From Hofstenia miamia (Eukaryota; Xenacoelomorpha; Acoela), in contig SCFE01000003.1 in assembly GCA_004352715.1 (NCBI GenBank), positions 3,495,109 to 3,559,108 of the forward strand: a stretch of DNA of 64,000 bases, given 5' to 3'. The first letter of the stretch is position 1; the number at the start of each line of letters is the position of its first letter. A program made the translations under genes and the position numbers. Below the pieces are notes generated by a model. That model ran no database searches. It saw only the letters and a program-made list of their open reading frames with translations, and was not told where the DNA came from. Of the stretch, positions 11,648 to 23,848 are shown piece by piece.

Positions 11648-13998
11648 TTGTTTTCACTTGTTATCTTGCTCAAAATACAGCTATGCATGACTCATTTAGT
11701 TACTATGGTTACTTACATCGAAAGGTTCAATGACTTATATGTATTTACAATGGGATTGAGATTGCGTATTACAGAACTAGTGCAGCAACGGAAACCCTGT
11801 TTCACATTAATTAAATAGGTTTAAAATATTGGCTTTGAGAAAATAAAGTGTAAACTTCAATTCTTAATCAATAAGAACTAAATATTTTGTATATTGCAGC
11901 CTCGCAAATACTATTATCTCTTCCAGTTAAATTAACTTATTGACAATAAATATTTTGTTGCAAGAAAATATTTCATTTAATTTTTTTGCATTATTATAAA
12001 TTTCTTCGGGCATCAAATAAATTGTAATTTTAACTAGTTATTTTACAAAGACTTTTTTGAATGCACCAGAGACTTTATTGAAAAAAATTACTGTAATATA
12101 TTTCGACTGCATGCTAAATAGCGGTTAAAACGGTTATTTTTTAAAAATGCACTATTTTTATACATAGTAAATTTAGATTTTTTACACAAACCTGATCAAT
12201 TCAATTTCATTAAAGATGATAATAATTTCCTCCGTTTTTTAAACCATAGCAGTTAGTTTAAGCAGATTAAATTAAAACAGAAAGTTAAGGTATAATTTCT
12301 TTCAGTTCTTAATTTGATATCATACTTCAAATATTGGCAAAAGAATTTTACCTCTCTAAAATATAAGTTCAGGATACATTGTATTTACCTACGCCAAGAA
12401 CGTTATTTTTTGGTCTCTAAACGTTATGGAGTAATTGGTATGAATAAATTATTTCCTATTACTTCTTAATTATTCACAGTTTATTCTTTGTTTGTTAGTT
12501 GAAAATGTAAACTCGTAATAGGATTGAATATCAATGCTATTTTAAAGTAGGAATCTATGACGTCAGTGTAGCTTTGCTGGGTGGCGAACTTATTCAGTCG
12601 TACACAGTCTTATGATTGTGCAATTGCATTGAAGATTTAAAACTTCATTACAATTCAAAAATGGACCTTTAACCTTTGTAGATGCAAAAGGATTTCACGT
12701 GCACCCTGTCAATACACGTTGTGGTAGAAAGTGTTGATATGGAAATTTGGTAAAACATTAAATATTAAGGATTCGTTCTTTTTGCTGATCTGATCATCTA
12801 TAACTAATCAAAAATATTAAACNTTGTTTTCACTTGTTATCTTGCTCAAAATACAGCTATGCATGACTCATTTAGTTACTATGGTTACTTACATCGAAAG
12901 GTTCAATGACTTATATGTATTTACAATGGGATTGAGATTGCGTATTACAGAACTAGTGCAGCAACGGAAACCCTGTTTCACATTAATTAAATAGGTTTAA
13001 AATATTGGCTTTGAGAAAATAAAGTGTAAACTTCAATTCTTAATCAATAAGAACTAAATATTTTGTATATTGCAGCCTCGCAAATACTATTATCTCTTCC
13101 AGTTAAATTAACTTATTGACAATAAATATTTTGTTGCAAGAAAATATTTCATTTAATTTTTTTGCATTATTATAAATTTCTTCGGGCATCAAATAAATTG
13201 TAATTTTAACTAGTTATTTTACAAAGACTTTTTTGAATGCACCAGAGACTTTATTGAAAAAAATTACTGTAATATATTTCGACTGCATGCTAAATAGCGG
13301 TTAAAACGGTTATTTTTTAAAAATGCACTATTTTTATACATAGTAAATTTAGATTTTTTACACAAACCTGATCAATTCAATTTCATTAAAGATGATAATA
13401 ATTTCCTCCGTTTTTTAAACCATAGCAGTTAGTTTAAGCAGATTAAATTAAAACAGAAAGTTAAGGTATAATTTCTTTCAGTTCTTAATTTGATATCATA
13501 CTTCAAATATTGGCAAAAGAATTTTACCTCTCTAAAATATAAGTTCAGGATACATTGTATTTACCTACGCCAAGAACGTTATTTTTTGGTCTCTAAACGT
13601 TATGGAGTAATTGGTATGAATAAATTATTTCCTATTACTTCTTAATTATTCACAGTTTATTCTTTGTTTGTTAGTTGAAAATGTAAACTCGTAATAGGAT
13701 TGAATATCAATGCTATTTTAAAGTAGGAATCTATGACGTCAGTGTAGCTTTGCTGGGTGGCGAACTTATTCAGTCGTACACAGTCTTATGATTGTGCAAT
13801 TGCATTGAAGATTTAAAACTTCATTACAATTCAAAAATGGACCTTTAACCTTTGTAGATGCAAAAGGATTTCACGTGCACCCTGTCAATACACGTTGTGG
13901 TAGAAAGTGTTGATATGGAAATTTGGTAAAACATTAAATATTAAGGATTCGTTCTTTTTGCTGATCTGATCATCTATAACTAATCAAAAATATTAAAC
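11648..13998 (+). repeat. 1175-bp perfect direct duplication around a single N (probable assembly artefact)
   Basis: 11648-12822 and 12824-13998 read the same by eye along their whole length, from TTGTTTTCACTTG to AATATTAAAC, with one N at 12823 between them. Perfect identity in rapidly diverging AT-rich DNA and the N at the junction point to two overlapping contigs joined instead of merged. The content is non-coding; one copy should be read as real. Each copy contains a short (A/T)n-rich interior and no ORF of interest. Confidence 0.9.
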
Positions 13999-16735
13999 TT
14001 TGTTTTTGAGGTCCACTCCTTTGGGGTTGAAATGTTTCGTGTTTTTCATATAGCCATGCTAACATAAACTGTTTCTCCTGCTTTGTTCTTGGGTAGGTTT
14101 TCGAAATGATTTTCTTCGATATGGCATTTTTGCACCTTAGAAAGTTAAACAACTTTTTGTCATTGTAAATCCCATTTACTACAGAAATGACATGAAGAAT
14201 ATACATAATTAATATTAAATCTCAATTATATCATACTTAACGCATCATCCAACGAGACACTTTTCAAACTTAAGAATGGATTGGGGTGCACGTATGTCCA
14301 TTATGGTAACTAACGCAGTGAGAATGTCTGGGTAGCCAAGTATTAAAGCATCCTTAACGTTTATGTAAGAATGAGGTGGCACATTTTTGTAAGCGTTGAT
14401 TTTTAATTGAATTGAAGAATAGTTAGTCAAAAAATTTTGGAAAACAAAAAATACTGTGCACACTTCATAATAGTTGAATATTTTTGTTGGCAAACAATTG
14501 AGTCTTAGTATGATTTTTAAGAAATTCAAATTCCATTAATTGGCTCTCGGTAATTCTTATAAAACACTTAACAGTATACAAGTGCTTCATTAATGTTATA
14601 AAACATATAACATGTTTTGATATAGTTTGTTAAACACTATCAATCTGTGCCTTCCTTGGAAAATTAGCAAACTTCATTGCCTATGACTATTTTGCCCCAT
14701 TGGACTTAGATCCAATCCGATTGGGTCTATCCCATTATCCCATAACATAATTTTTGTTTTGTGCAAATTAGCAATATTAATAAAATTTTGAAATCCCGCC
14801 ATACCAAACATACGAATAAGTCTATTAAGAATAAATATTCTCTTAGAACCATAGTATCAATGGTTCTTGTGGTCTATTGTCTCTAACTCCAGAAAATGAA
14901 TAAGTTTTCATTTTTTTACAATTATTATAGGGACAAATTCATATATTGTTATGATGGATTTAAAACAAATCGTATTTCAATTTACACAAGTCCATTGAAA
15001 TGCAACTCAGAGAGGAAAGTTATTCTGATAAACGCCTGTGTGCAGTGATGTGAATAATGTATGTGTCAAAACATTGTTTTGGAATGTATGATTATTTCTG
15101 AAATTAAATATTTCTTTTGTGTGCAACCTAGAAATCCTTTATGATTTTAAACTTTGCGGATTTGCAACAATTTTTTTCCAATTTTGATTATATTTGTCAC
15201 TTTTTCATGATTCGGCGAGTCGTTCGAGCGTAAAGGAGATCGTTGTGTGACTCTGTTATTGCAAAACCTCACAATTTTTTTGCCCGCATTCGTGTGCTTT
15301 CCCGCGGAAAATACTTTATATTCGGATTTGCGTCGAATTTAACAAATCAATTTCTGAGATAAATAGTTTACTTGAATTTTAATTAGTATTGGCATTGAAT
15401 TCCAAAAATAATGCATTTTCGGGTGGTCTTTTTGTTTTCAATAACAGATGCTTCTTGAAGGACTTAAAATATAACATTAACCACCATTAAATTGCACCTA
15501 ATATTGACTTCTTCCACATGAAGTTTGCGGAGTATTGGAAAATGTGAATTTCGCACTTACTTCATGCATTTAACCCTGAATGCTAACCTACAGGAACAAC
15601 TACTACATATTGTGACAAAATGTAAGCAGTTGTAAATAATTTTTTGCAATTTCAGTTCTTAAGTTTTGTCATTGGTCTTTCTTTACGCATTCGAAGTGGT
15701 ATCTAATGATCGTAGAGAATTATATTTTGAAGTTAATATTAATCACGTGTATTAGTGATGTGATAAATCAGGGAAGATTTAAAAATTTTCCAAAATTCTA
15801 TCTTTTGTCCACCCTATGTGTACTATGGTATTATGTACATAAGTCTGCTGATGAATAACATACATTCAAACATTGCAGCCTTTCATTTTTTGAAGTTATA
15901 ACTTTACATCATGCTATATAGCCCACCACTGTCTTTGCTTCCAATCGGAACCTTCCACGTGTTTTCAAAACAGGAAAACCGTTGAGTATTGAAATTCCGA
16001 GTCTCTATCAACAGTGAAATTTTTAACCGGTTGCTTGCTATTCTGAAACGTGTCTTTTTGAAATCAGCCCAAGTATGCTTGGATTCTGAAGCTTGTTTGA
16101 TTTGTCTTTACAGTGTACTATAACGTTTGTTGACTCGTTTTGATATAGAGCGGGTAAACAAATATTGACTACGAAGCATTTGTGTTCAGCTAAAGTAATG
16201 TTATGTAAAAAAAGATTTAATAAAGCAAAACTGCTGCTATTGTTTTTAGTTATAGCTTTAATACAGAAATTCGTCTATGAAAAATCGTAGATATTCTATG
16301 TGATTTTTTAATTGTCTAAATATTCATATATTTTGTTTAATGAGATGTAATATTGTTTCAATATTTTACAGGTGCCGGTAGACCACGCCTGTGATTGCTT
16401 GAAATTTGCAATGGCCTTTTAAACCCATTTTCAAAGTTTGCTGTTTCTTTGAAGTAAAGTATATCCTTTGCTCGGGTATTTCTCTAAAGCGGATGCTTCC
16501 CTTTAATTATTTTTTTGCTCATAGCAATATTGAACTTCATCATTCTTTGTTTTTTTCATTGTTGGCGTTGCTGGATCAACAATCTAATCCAAAAAATACA
16601 AAATATGTTTTGTATATGTACTTTTTTATCGAAAATTTAGTATATAATTCTAAAAAAGCATTCATTCATGCTTGAGCCGGCCTGGCCCAGGTGAAATGTT
16701 AACGATTGGTCCGAAAAAGTCGGGGCGGTCGCCTT
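13999..16735. other. Gene-free stretch
   Basis: Minus-strand open frames at 13970-14206 and 14245-14529 show no family motif and no supporting splice structure. No repeats are recognised. Confidence 0.4.
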
Positions 16736-16880
16736 GCCACTAAATGCGCCACTGGTCGCGCCCTAGAAAAAGGTTCGCGCATCTTCGCGAATTATCGAAA
16801 ACAATGAAAGGGGAAACGATTCTCTATCCAGTAGTACTTTCAGATTTGAAATATCTGTACTATTTAATGAGTTATCAGGG
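16736..16880. repeat. Dispersed GC-richer repeat, copy A
   Basis: Contains GCGCGCC-like runs followed by CGCGAATTATCGAAAAC, GATTCTCTATCCA, CTTTCAGATTT and ATGAGTTAT in that order. The same ordered blocks, diverged, occur at about 24850-24975. No coding potential. Confidence 0.45.
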
Positions 16881-17328
16881 TTTCACATTTTTTATGTTTA
16901 GACTTAATATATTCATAAATCTCATTAAAACCAAGTGGACAATTTCATTGCAACCCCTCCTTACCCCACGGGTCCCATGAAGGGTCTCATGAGGTACCTC
17001 GGATCCCCACCCCACTGGGCAAACCTGGAAATTAGTAAAGTAGAAGAGATACCACTATGCTTCCACAATAAAGAATTGAAGAAATGAAATTGAAAACACT
17101 CAAGCATTGCTATAGGTAATTGATCATGACTTACCCACTTAAGGTACATGTATTTCTCTTTGTATTAGTGGTGTACGTGGGTCATATTGAGTTGTTCAAA
17201 TTGAAGATAATGTAATTCTTATCCTCAAATGACGAGCTTTTTTGCCTATTCTATTCAACTCGAAACCCTTTTTTCTTAAAAATACTTTTTTGAGAGGGTT
17301 TCTAAAGTAGAACTGGAACACGCGCATC
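16881..17328. other. Non-coding stretch
   Basis: GC-richer segment around 16950-17030 (ACCCCACGGGTCCCATGAAG) of unknown origin, probably repeat debris. No gene. Confidence 0.35.
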
Positions 17329-17532
17329 CAGGGGTGTATTCGAGGGTTGCTCAGGGGGACTCAGTCCATCTTGTTAAATTTGACTGGGGTCAAGCCCCCC
17401 CTTGTTAAAGCTATATTATGGTTTGTAATGGTGCATTTTAATTGTTGAACAAAATTTGGTCGAAATATAAAAATACCACTTCTCAAATATAAAGCCCCCT
17501 TGTTAACTATTTAGGAGTACTGTAAAGCCCTG
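17329..17532. mobile_element. Non-autonomous hAT element (MITE), 204 bp
   Basis: Begins CAGGGGTGTATTCGAGGG and ends GGAGTACTGTAAAGCCCTG. A perfect 8-bp target-site duplication CGCGCATC flanks it (17321-17328 and 17533-17540). Terminal repeats match only over the outer CAGGG and weakly inside. A C-rich run lies midway. A diverged relative lies at 21974-22166. Confidence 0.9.
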
Positions 17533-17540
17533 CGCGCATC

Positions 17541-18118
17541 ACTTTTGCATTATGAACAACCATAAATTGTAATCACAAAAGATTAATGCTAAAATTGTTG
17601 AGAATTCATCTTTGCTATATTTATCGGGTTTTCAGACGTATTTGATAAACAGCAAGCTGTATTTCAAGGGACAGAATAATTAATTAGCATCACGAAATAA
17701 CAGCTGTATTTTGATTTCAATACATTTGCAGTTGCGTCAATGTTTGCATCGAATTAATGTTGTAGTTATTACATTACTGTACCCACTCTAATACACTCAT
17801 TTAACAACTCCCGCTAATCACGATCGAATGCCGCCCTTACAAGGCAAACACCAAAATGTTGCAATTTTCTTTTCACAAATGAGACATTTATTTTTTAACA
17901 AAATCTTAAGCTACGGTTAAATTATGCGATTGGTCGCAAGAGGGATTACAAAATTGCATCACCAGTAAGTGTTTAGACTGCATTGCAAATCTAATGGTTG
18001 TTGTGACTAAAACAGGTTACCGATCTAGAATGTCTGACTGTTGCAAAATTAATTTTTAAAATTATTTTCAAATTTACAATTATTTATAAATTTGAAATCG
18101 TGTTAAATTAAGATACTT
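17541..18118. other. Non-coding stretch
   Basis: No gene or repeat is recognised. Confidence 0.4.
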
Positions 18119-18774
18119 ATATATATATATATATATATATATGCAGTAGTGGAAAAATTAATGGAATATTGTAAATAAAATAGTAGTTTTATTATTATCA
18201 TATTACTTCAGCTAAAAAAATACAAACTAATAATTGATATGTCCACCATGTGCTTTAATAATGTCCTGAATACGAATTGGCATTGAATTTAAAAGTGCTT
18301 TACAACATTCCTTAAATTTTTCTGACCTAAGCTAAATGTCAGGGACAACAATCATAAGTTTATTTTGGTGGTTCAATCGCGTATATTCAATTCTTGTTTG
18401 ACAATGGCAAACAAATTTTCGATGGGACTTGCATCTGGACTGTTTAAAGGCCTTTGCTGTTGAGAAGTATTAAGTTCATTAAGCTTTGCCTTCAATATCT
18501 TAGCTTTGTGACAAGGTGCGAGCTCATGCTGAAAGATTCCAGTATCATCTGGAAACCACTCCACATATTGCTCTTTGGCACTGCTGCTTAGAATAGAACG
18601 GTCTATTCAGAATTCATCATTCCATTAATTGGCTTGATCCTCCCTGGTCCAAACACACCTTCACAACTTAGCTGTTTTAAGAATTCTTACAAGTTTCAGA
18701 AATAAATACATAGAAATTTTAACAATATTCCATTAATTTTTCCACTACTATATATATATATATATATATATATA
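18119..18774. mobile_element. Internally deleted Tc1-like element inserted in a (TA)n tract
   Basis: Terminal inverted repeats of 28 bp are perfect: 18145-18172 and 18722-18749, starting AGTAGTGGAAAAATTAATGG. A (TA)n tract lies immediately on both sides (18119-18143 and 18750-18774), as expected for a TA-targeting element landing in a TA microsatellite. At about 605 bp it is less than half the usual Tc1 length and keeps only the C-terminal part of the transposase on the minus strand. Confidence 0.92.
18373..18564 (-). pseudogene. Tc1-like transposase remnant (C-terminal DDE region)
   Basis: Sixty-three residues of the DD34E catalytic core. HELAPCHKAK stands where Tc1 proteins have HDxAPCH, and SPDASPIENL carries the third catalytic residue. 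The spacing between the two acidic positions is still 34 residues, but the second catalytic Asp is replaced by Glu. N-terminal helix-turn-helix domains are missing. The protein cannot be active. Confidence 0.9.
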
Positions 18775-19522
18775 AGACCCGTACATCACTAATAATACCG
18801 GAATATAATTAGGGCACTGGTTTTCGATTACTTATTCCACTTTCTAGGCTGACTTATTACCATTTGAGGGTTACTTATTCCACCGTATATTTGGAGGTTG
18901 GAGTTTAGACATTTTATTGATCCTAAGCCTTAGTGGTATAGTGCAATATACTTATTCCACAAAGTATATAGTTTTCTTGGAATAAACCACAGTGCACCCT
19001 AGGTCAAACAAAAAAAATCGTTAAAATTGCAACTATGTATTAGAACACTTAAAAAACAGAATAGGGATGGAGTACTTTAATAATTAAATAACCTTTTTGT
19101 ACTACACATTAAACATTAGCTCATCCTCTCATAACTACTACAGTTTATACATTTTTTTTGTTTGGGCTAAATTCCTTTATTGCCAAACCTCATTTAAATG
19201 CCTGTTTAAACGTTCAAAGGCAATTTCCCAACAAAGCTTCCATAAGAAGTAGTTAATTTTACAACATTTTCTTTTTGCATTTATCTGTCAATTATATTCT
19301 TTACCTGTACCCGTACAACGTGTACTCACCCTCACGTCACTAGCTGGGACTAACATGAAATGGAAGGATACATGTTAAAACTTTTGATAATTTGAAATTG
19401 TTAAATTCCAAAAGTTAGCTGAGAGGGTAAGTCTATTAATATGCCACATTAAATTAGACCATAATAGTTCAATGATATTTTAAAGCCACCACATGACTCA
19501 CTCTGATTTGTACCAGTATCTA
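18775..19522. other. Non-coding stretch between two Tc1-like elements
   Basis: Three loosely repeated phrases of the type ACTTATTCCAC occur between 18830 and 18960. No gene is recognised. Confidence 0.4.
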
Positions 19523-19649
19523 TAGTTGGCTGCAAAAAAAATGAGACTAGAAAAAAGGCATATTACTTTTGAACTACTGAACGTAACAACTCAAGAAAGG
19601 TAAGATTTTAAAGATACATTAAAGGACTATAAGTAAAAAGCATCAAAGT

Positions 19650-20778
19650 CTAAATTCTTTTTTCTCCTGTAGAAATAACTTCATTCAAACGAACTGAAAC
19701 TGATTTCATTAAATTGGACTTCATTTCAGATGTCAAAATGTGTTGACTTTCTTGGATTTTTTCTTTTAAATCGGATATATTTTTCGGATTTTTCTTCTCA
19801 ACGTCATTTTTCAATATCTGCCACACGTTTTCGATTGGAGAAAGATCAGCAGAACTTGGTGGCCATTGCAAAAACTGGATATTATTTTCAGAAAACCAAT
19901 TTTTTGTCTTTGCTGACGTGTGCGGGGTTGCTCCGTCCTGTTGGAGTATCCATCCATCATCATATAAAGCATCAGCATAAGGCATAAATTCAGCTATAAT
20001 TTGGCAATATCTTTGACTGTCGATTGTGGCTTTTCCGTCTAAAATTTTCAAATAAAACCCACGATAGGAAAGTGCTTCCCAAACCATAATTTTTTAGTCG
20101 AACTTTGGAACCGCTTTTGTAGGTCTTGGACATTTCTTTGACGACCNNNNNNNNNNNNNNNNNNNNNNNNNNNNNNNNNNNNNNNNNNNNNNNNNNNNNN
20201 NNNNNNNNNNNNNNNNNNNNNNNNNNNNNNNNNNNNNNNNNNNNNNNNNNNNNNNNNNNNNNGACATTTCTTGGACGACAACACTTGTACTTTGTTTCTG
20301 TGCAGTTGAAATACGCACTCATCAGTTATCCAAACATCTTCAAAAGTGTACTCTTTCCAATCTTTCACGAAATTTAATCTTTTTCTTGATGTTCTTTTGT
20401 AATCAGAAGTCGATTTTTTCTGCCAATTTTTGTAACTCCACTTTTTTTCAGTGTTCTCTGAACTGTGATTTCATGCACAGAGATGTCGGCTTCAGTTTGA
20501 AGTCGGTTTGCAATTTTTTTCCCAGAAATATAGGGATTTTTTAGGGCAATTGCGACTGTTTTCTGAATGAATTTTCCAATAATTTTTCGAGGGCGTCCAC
20601 TTCCTTTTCTTCTTCTGAGAGATTCTCCTTGTCGAATTCTTTTCAGCTTTCGAAAATAAGTTGATCGAGAAATTTGCGATGTCGCAAAGGCGTTTTCAAG
20701 CTGTTCCAACGTTTCCATTCCGAAGAAATCAGTAGAAACTTTGCAAAGCAAAACAATTTGTTTGGTAAGTGTTTTCAA
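19650..20778 (-). pseudogene. Tc1-like DD34E transposase, broken by a frameshift and a stop
   Basis: The N-terminal part (20778 down to 20374) carries paired helix-turn-helix DNA-binding regions and a GRPRK minor-groove hook (RKGSGRPRK). The catalytic part follows: ITDECVF with the first Asp, LQQDGATPHTSA with the second, and SADLSPIENVW with the Glu 34 residues later. Two lesions are visible. A change of frame near 20375 comes after KEHQEK, and an in-frame TAA sits at 20094-20096 just before KIMVWEA. The N run 20147-20262 interrupts the text, but both its flanks encode the same SSKKC residues. Reading ends at 19650 with EKRI and a stop. The element is dead as assembled, unless the lesions are sequencing errors. 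Confidence 0.92.
20147..20262. other. 116-N assembly gap with overlapping flanks
   Basis: The left flank GACATTTCTTTGACGACC and right flank GACATTTCTTGGACGACA are nearly the same string, so the two contigs probably overlap and the gap is of zero or negative length. Confidence 0.8.
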
Positions 20779-20949
20779 ATAATTACGAAGTACCAGTTTA
20801 ATTAATTAACTTTTTTGTTTGACCATTTTAAAGTTCACAAAATTCTCGATGTCTTTTATTTTTATAGTTGTCCTCTAAAACGTATCAATACGTTTCCACA
20901 AAGCGTGAAAAAATAGGTGTTTAGTCTCATTTTTTTGCAGCCAACTATA

Positions 20950-21973
20950 CAAAATACAACTGCATTGGTATTTGTCAATAATATGATAAGCCCTTTTCAC
21001 ATATAACTATATATATATATAAAGCCATTAGAGATTTTGATATATTTCTAGTGGAACTAGAATTAAAGATATTGATTGTGCTGAATTCAACATTTGAGGT
21101 TCTATATATTGCTTATCAATATTTTAAGCTTTAGGTGCATTTCACATCTGAAAATTAACTTACAAATTTGTAAAATTTAGGCATCTGAATTATTTTAATA
21201 CAACCTTAAAGCAAAAAGCTAAAAATTCAGCCATTTTTTTTTCTGCAAGAATGTTCATTTTGAAAGTTCAAAAAACAATGATTTTAATTTTTTCTGCTGT
21301 TGTACACTGTGGAATCCATTTATTTCAACTGCTATATAAACGTGTTTTTTATTGTAATCTAGTGTTTCTAAAATCACTTAAGTCTTAGTATTTCTAAAAT
21401 AGGAGAAGGCTTTTCCATCTTGTGCGAAATCATACATGCTCTAGAACGTGGAATGGGGCTCACAGCCCAAATTGGGGGAGGCCTTGCATAGCTCAGTGGT
21501 GGTCCTGTTAAACATTTTTTGTGTAGTGTGGACTAGCAATAATGTCAATGTCTTTAGCGCAAAAATACAATTTAATACTGGCGGGAAACTGCTTTATGTA
21601 TGTGTTATTTTAGCGCTATGGCAGTTAACCACTAGAAAATTTAACTTTGGAATGTTTATATTAAATGGGCATATATATTGTAGTGGCGATTTCCCAGGGA
21701 ATGCAACGCATGCATTTCATACATAGAATTCCTCTTTCAAGAACCGAAATTAATAATGTTTTATTACATGATGAAATTTGCATCAATTAGATAATTGCTT
21801 TGTAAAGAGGAAAACGCTTCAATTTTTTACCGCAACGTTTTGGGTAATATATGTTAATGTTAAAAGTATTACTAAATCTTGTCTGGTTTAAGCCCACATA
21901 AAATGTTTTTAATACATTATCTTTTGTACAACAGACAAAAGACTGAATATGAGAATTAGAAGGGTATTTCCAT
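20950..21973. other. Non-coding stretch
   Basis: A short (TA)n tract lies at 21007-21022. A GC-richer patch at 21448-21510 (GGGGCTCACAGCCC) looks like repeat debris. No gene. Confidence 0.4.
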
Positions 21974-22166
21974 TGGTTGTACTCGAGGGAGTGCTCAGAG
22001 TGTTCAGCTCATCTTATTAAATTTGACTGGGAATCCAGTCCCCCCCCTTTGTTAAAGTGTTATTACGATTTGTGGAGCTGGTTTATTTTTATTGAAAAAC
22101 TAAATTTAGTCAAAATACAGTAGTCGAATTTAGAGCCACCTTGTTAATTATTTAGGAGTACAACCA
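21974..22166. mobile_element. Diverged hAT-type MITE related to 17329-17532
   Basis: Outer motif TGGTTGTACTC is inverted at the right end as GAGTACAACCA. Inside it shares ordered blocks with the 17.3 kb copy: CTCGAGGG, TTAAATTTGACTGGG, a C run, TTGTTAAAG and CCTTGTTAA(T/C)TATTTAGGAGTAC. No target-site duplication is detectable, so it is older. Confidence 0.75.
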
Positions 22167-22589
22167 TGGGAAAAAGATAAGAGGCCACCACTGATATATT
22201 GGTATTAATTTTGACAAATTAAAAAACAAAATTTTAAAAGCGTTACTAAATCAAAATTAAAGTTGCGTGCAATGAACAAATTGCATCATTGGGAAACGAA
22301 TACCCTAAAGTTTTGCCCTGTTCTGATAATGCATTTGGTAATTCTCTGAATTTTAAAAAAATTGCTCCTCCTCCTTTCCGTCATATCTAACAGTTTTTCT
22401 AACCAATACAATTTGCAGTTTTTGTGTCTTCCAAATTCCAAATCTTTGGTATAATCTAAAATTCTTGACTAAATGCGAAAATTTCCAAGGTGGGAAGCTC
22501 AAATTTTTTTTCTAAAATTTTATGAAAGGCTTATTTATTTGCACTTTGTTCAAAATCTAATGATGTATTGAAAAAATGAAATGATTTAA
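22167..22589. other. Non-coding stretch
   Basis: No gene or repeat is recognised. Confidence 0.35.
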
Positions 22590-22780
22590 AAGGTTCGCCC
22601 AAAAACTTTAAGGTACATCTTTATAGCCATGAAATATAGTCTTTTTAAGACTCTTTTTATTCATGGGAGAGCAAAAATTTTTTAAAAGTTATGGTTCTAT
22701 ATTATAAAAAACTTAAAAAATATTTTTTGTATAATATTCATATAAACAATCTTCCCCTGCCCCTCCTAAGCACGCCCCTG
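22590..22780. mobile_element. Right-hand fragment of a hAT-type MITE
   Basis: Ends CACGCCCCTG at 22780, a hAT-like terminus. Its interior AAACTTTAAGGT...AGTCTTTTT matches the element at 59013-59339. I could not find the left end, so it is truncated or decayed. Confidence 0.5.
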
Positions 22781-23848
22781 ATTACCAGCAGGTTATAAAT
22801 TCTATTATATTTGATTGTCACACTAATAAAAATAAGAATTTCCAATAAAGTTTTGCATAAATAAATAACAGACAAATGTGAGTGTGAACATTTCTGATCT
22901 AGCCTGCTCTTTTGTCTATGTGAGTGGTGCCTGTAATGAAACTTAAGATTATAAGCTTGATCATTTCTTATAGGCATTGATCTAAAAATTACATTACGAG
23001 CTTGAGTCATCGACGACATAAAGCTTATAGCCAACAATTGCCAAATCACCCTACTTTCAGCAATTAATTCACGTTAAACTGTGCTTTAATTTCATTTCGT
23101 TGCACTAGTCAATTTCTTGAATGGGGTAAAGCGTTGGTGTTGGTGATGGCTAAAGCCCTTTTGTTTGTTAATTTCTGCCCTTCCACGCATTCTATTTGTT
23201 TCTTGATGTTTACACTAAACAAACCTTTAATGGTGTTTTTTATTTATACAGGAACAAACAATTATTCTTTCGCCTTATTTTAGAACATAATTACTAATAT
23301 TTTATAATCTTTATTGCAAACAGTATCCGTGGGTATTATATCATGACTGTAGTCCAGCACAAGATTGGGCGTTTCGCTTTTAACACAAAGATGTTAATAA
23401 AAAACGCTCTTTTTGGGGGTTTTTCTTTTCATTTTCAAGAAGTCCGATAGATTCACCAATTGAGAAACAGTCCAATGTGAATACTTTAAATTCTGTAACT
23501 TTAGTATGTTCCAAACTTTTTCTTTGAAATATCTTCTGCAATGCATCTATTATGTGTGAGATGATACGATTCTCCAAGTTCTTGGCTGTGACGCGATTTG
23601 TGTGTCTTGGTTTGAATTTCATTTAGGAAAATCTTTCCTAGAATGTTGTATATATTTAATACTACGCATGATATAAATCTTAAATCATGTGAGGATGTTA
23701 TATCGTCTGTTGAAGAGTTTTGCTCTGTAAATGTAGTCGTCGTTCAGGATTGTTTTCAAAAATGGTGTATTAGTGAATTGCAATATCCTTGGTGTTTTTA
23801 ACCTTAAGCTACATTGTCATTTTTAAAAAAAAATTTTCTACCAGCATA
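22781..23848. other. Non-coding stretch
   Basis: No gene or repeat is recognised. Confidence 0.35.

Larger units (their letters stand above)
19523..20947. mobile_element. Near full-length Tc1-like transposon
   Basis: Ends TAGTTGGCTGCAAAAAAA and its inverted copy (ending GCAGCCAACTA) extend through ATGAGACTA. TA duplications sit at 19521-19522 and 20948-20949. The one gene is a transposase on the minus strand. Length is 1425 bp including 116 N, and the real length is probably shorter because the N run appears spurious. Confidence 0.95.

Noticed and set aside
11648-13998. Segmental duplication of 1.2 kb
   Set aside because: Total identity plus an N at the join makes an assembly artefact far more likely.
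14245-14529. 94-residue minus-strand open frame
   Set aside because: Some protein-like text but no recognisable motif or splice partner.
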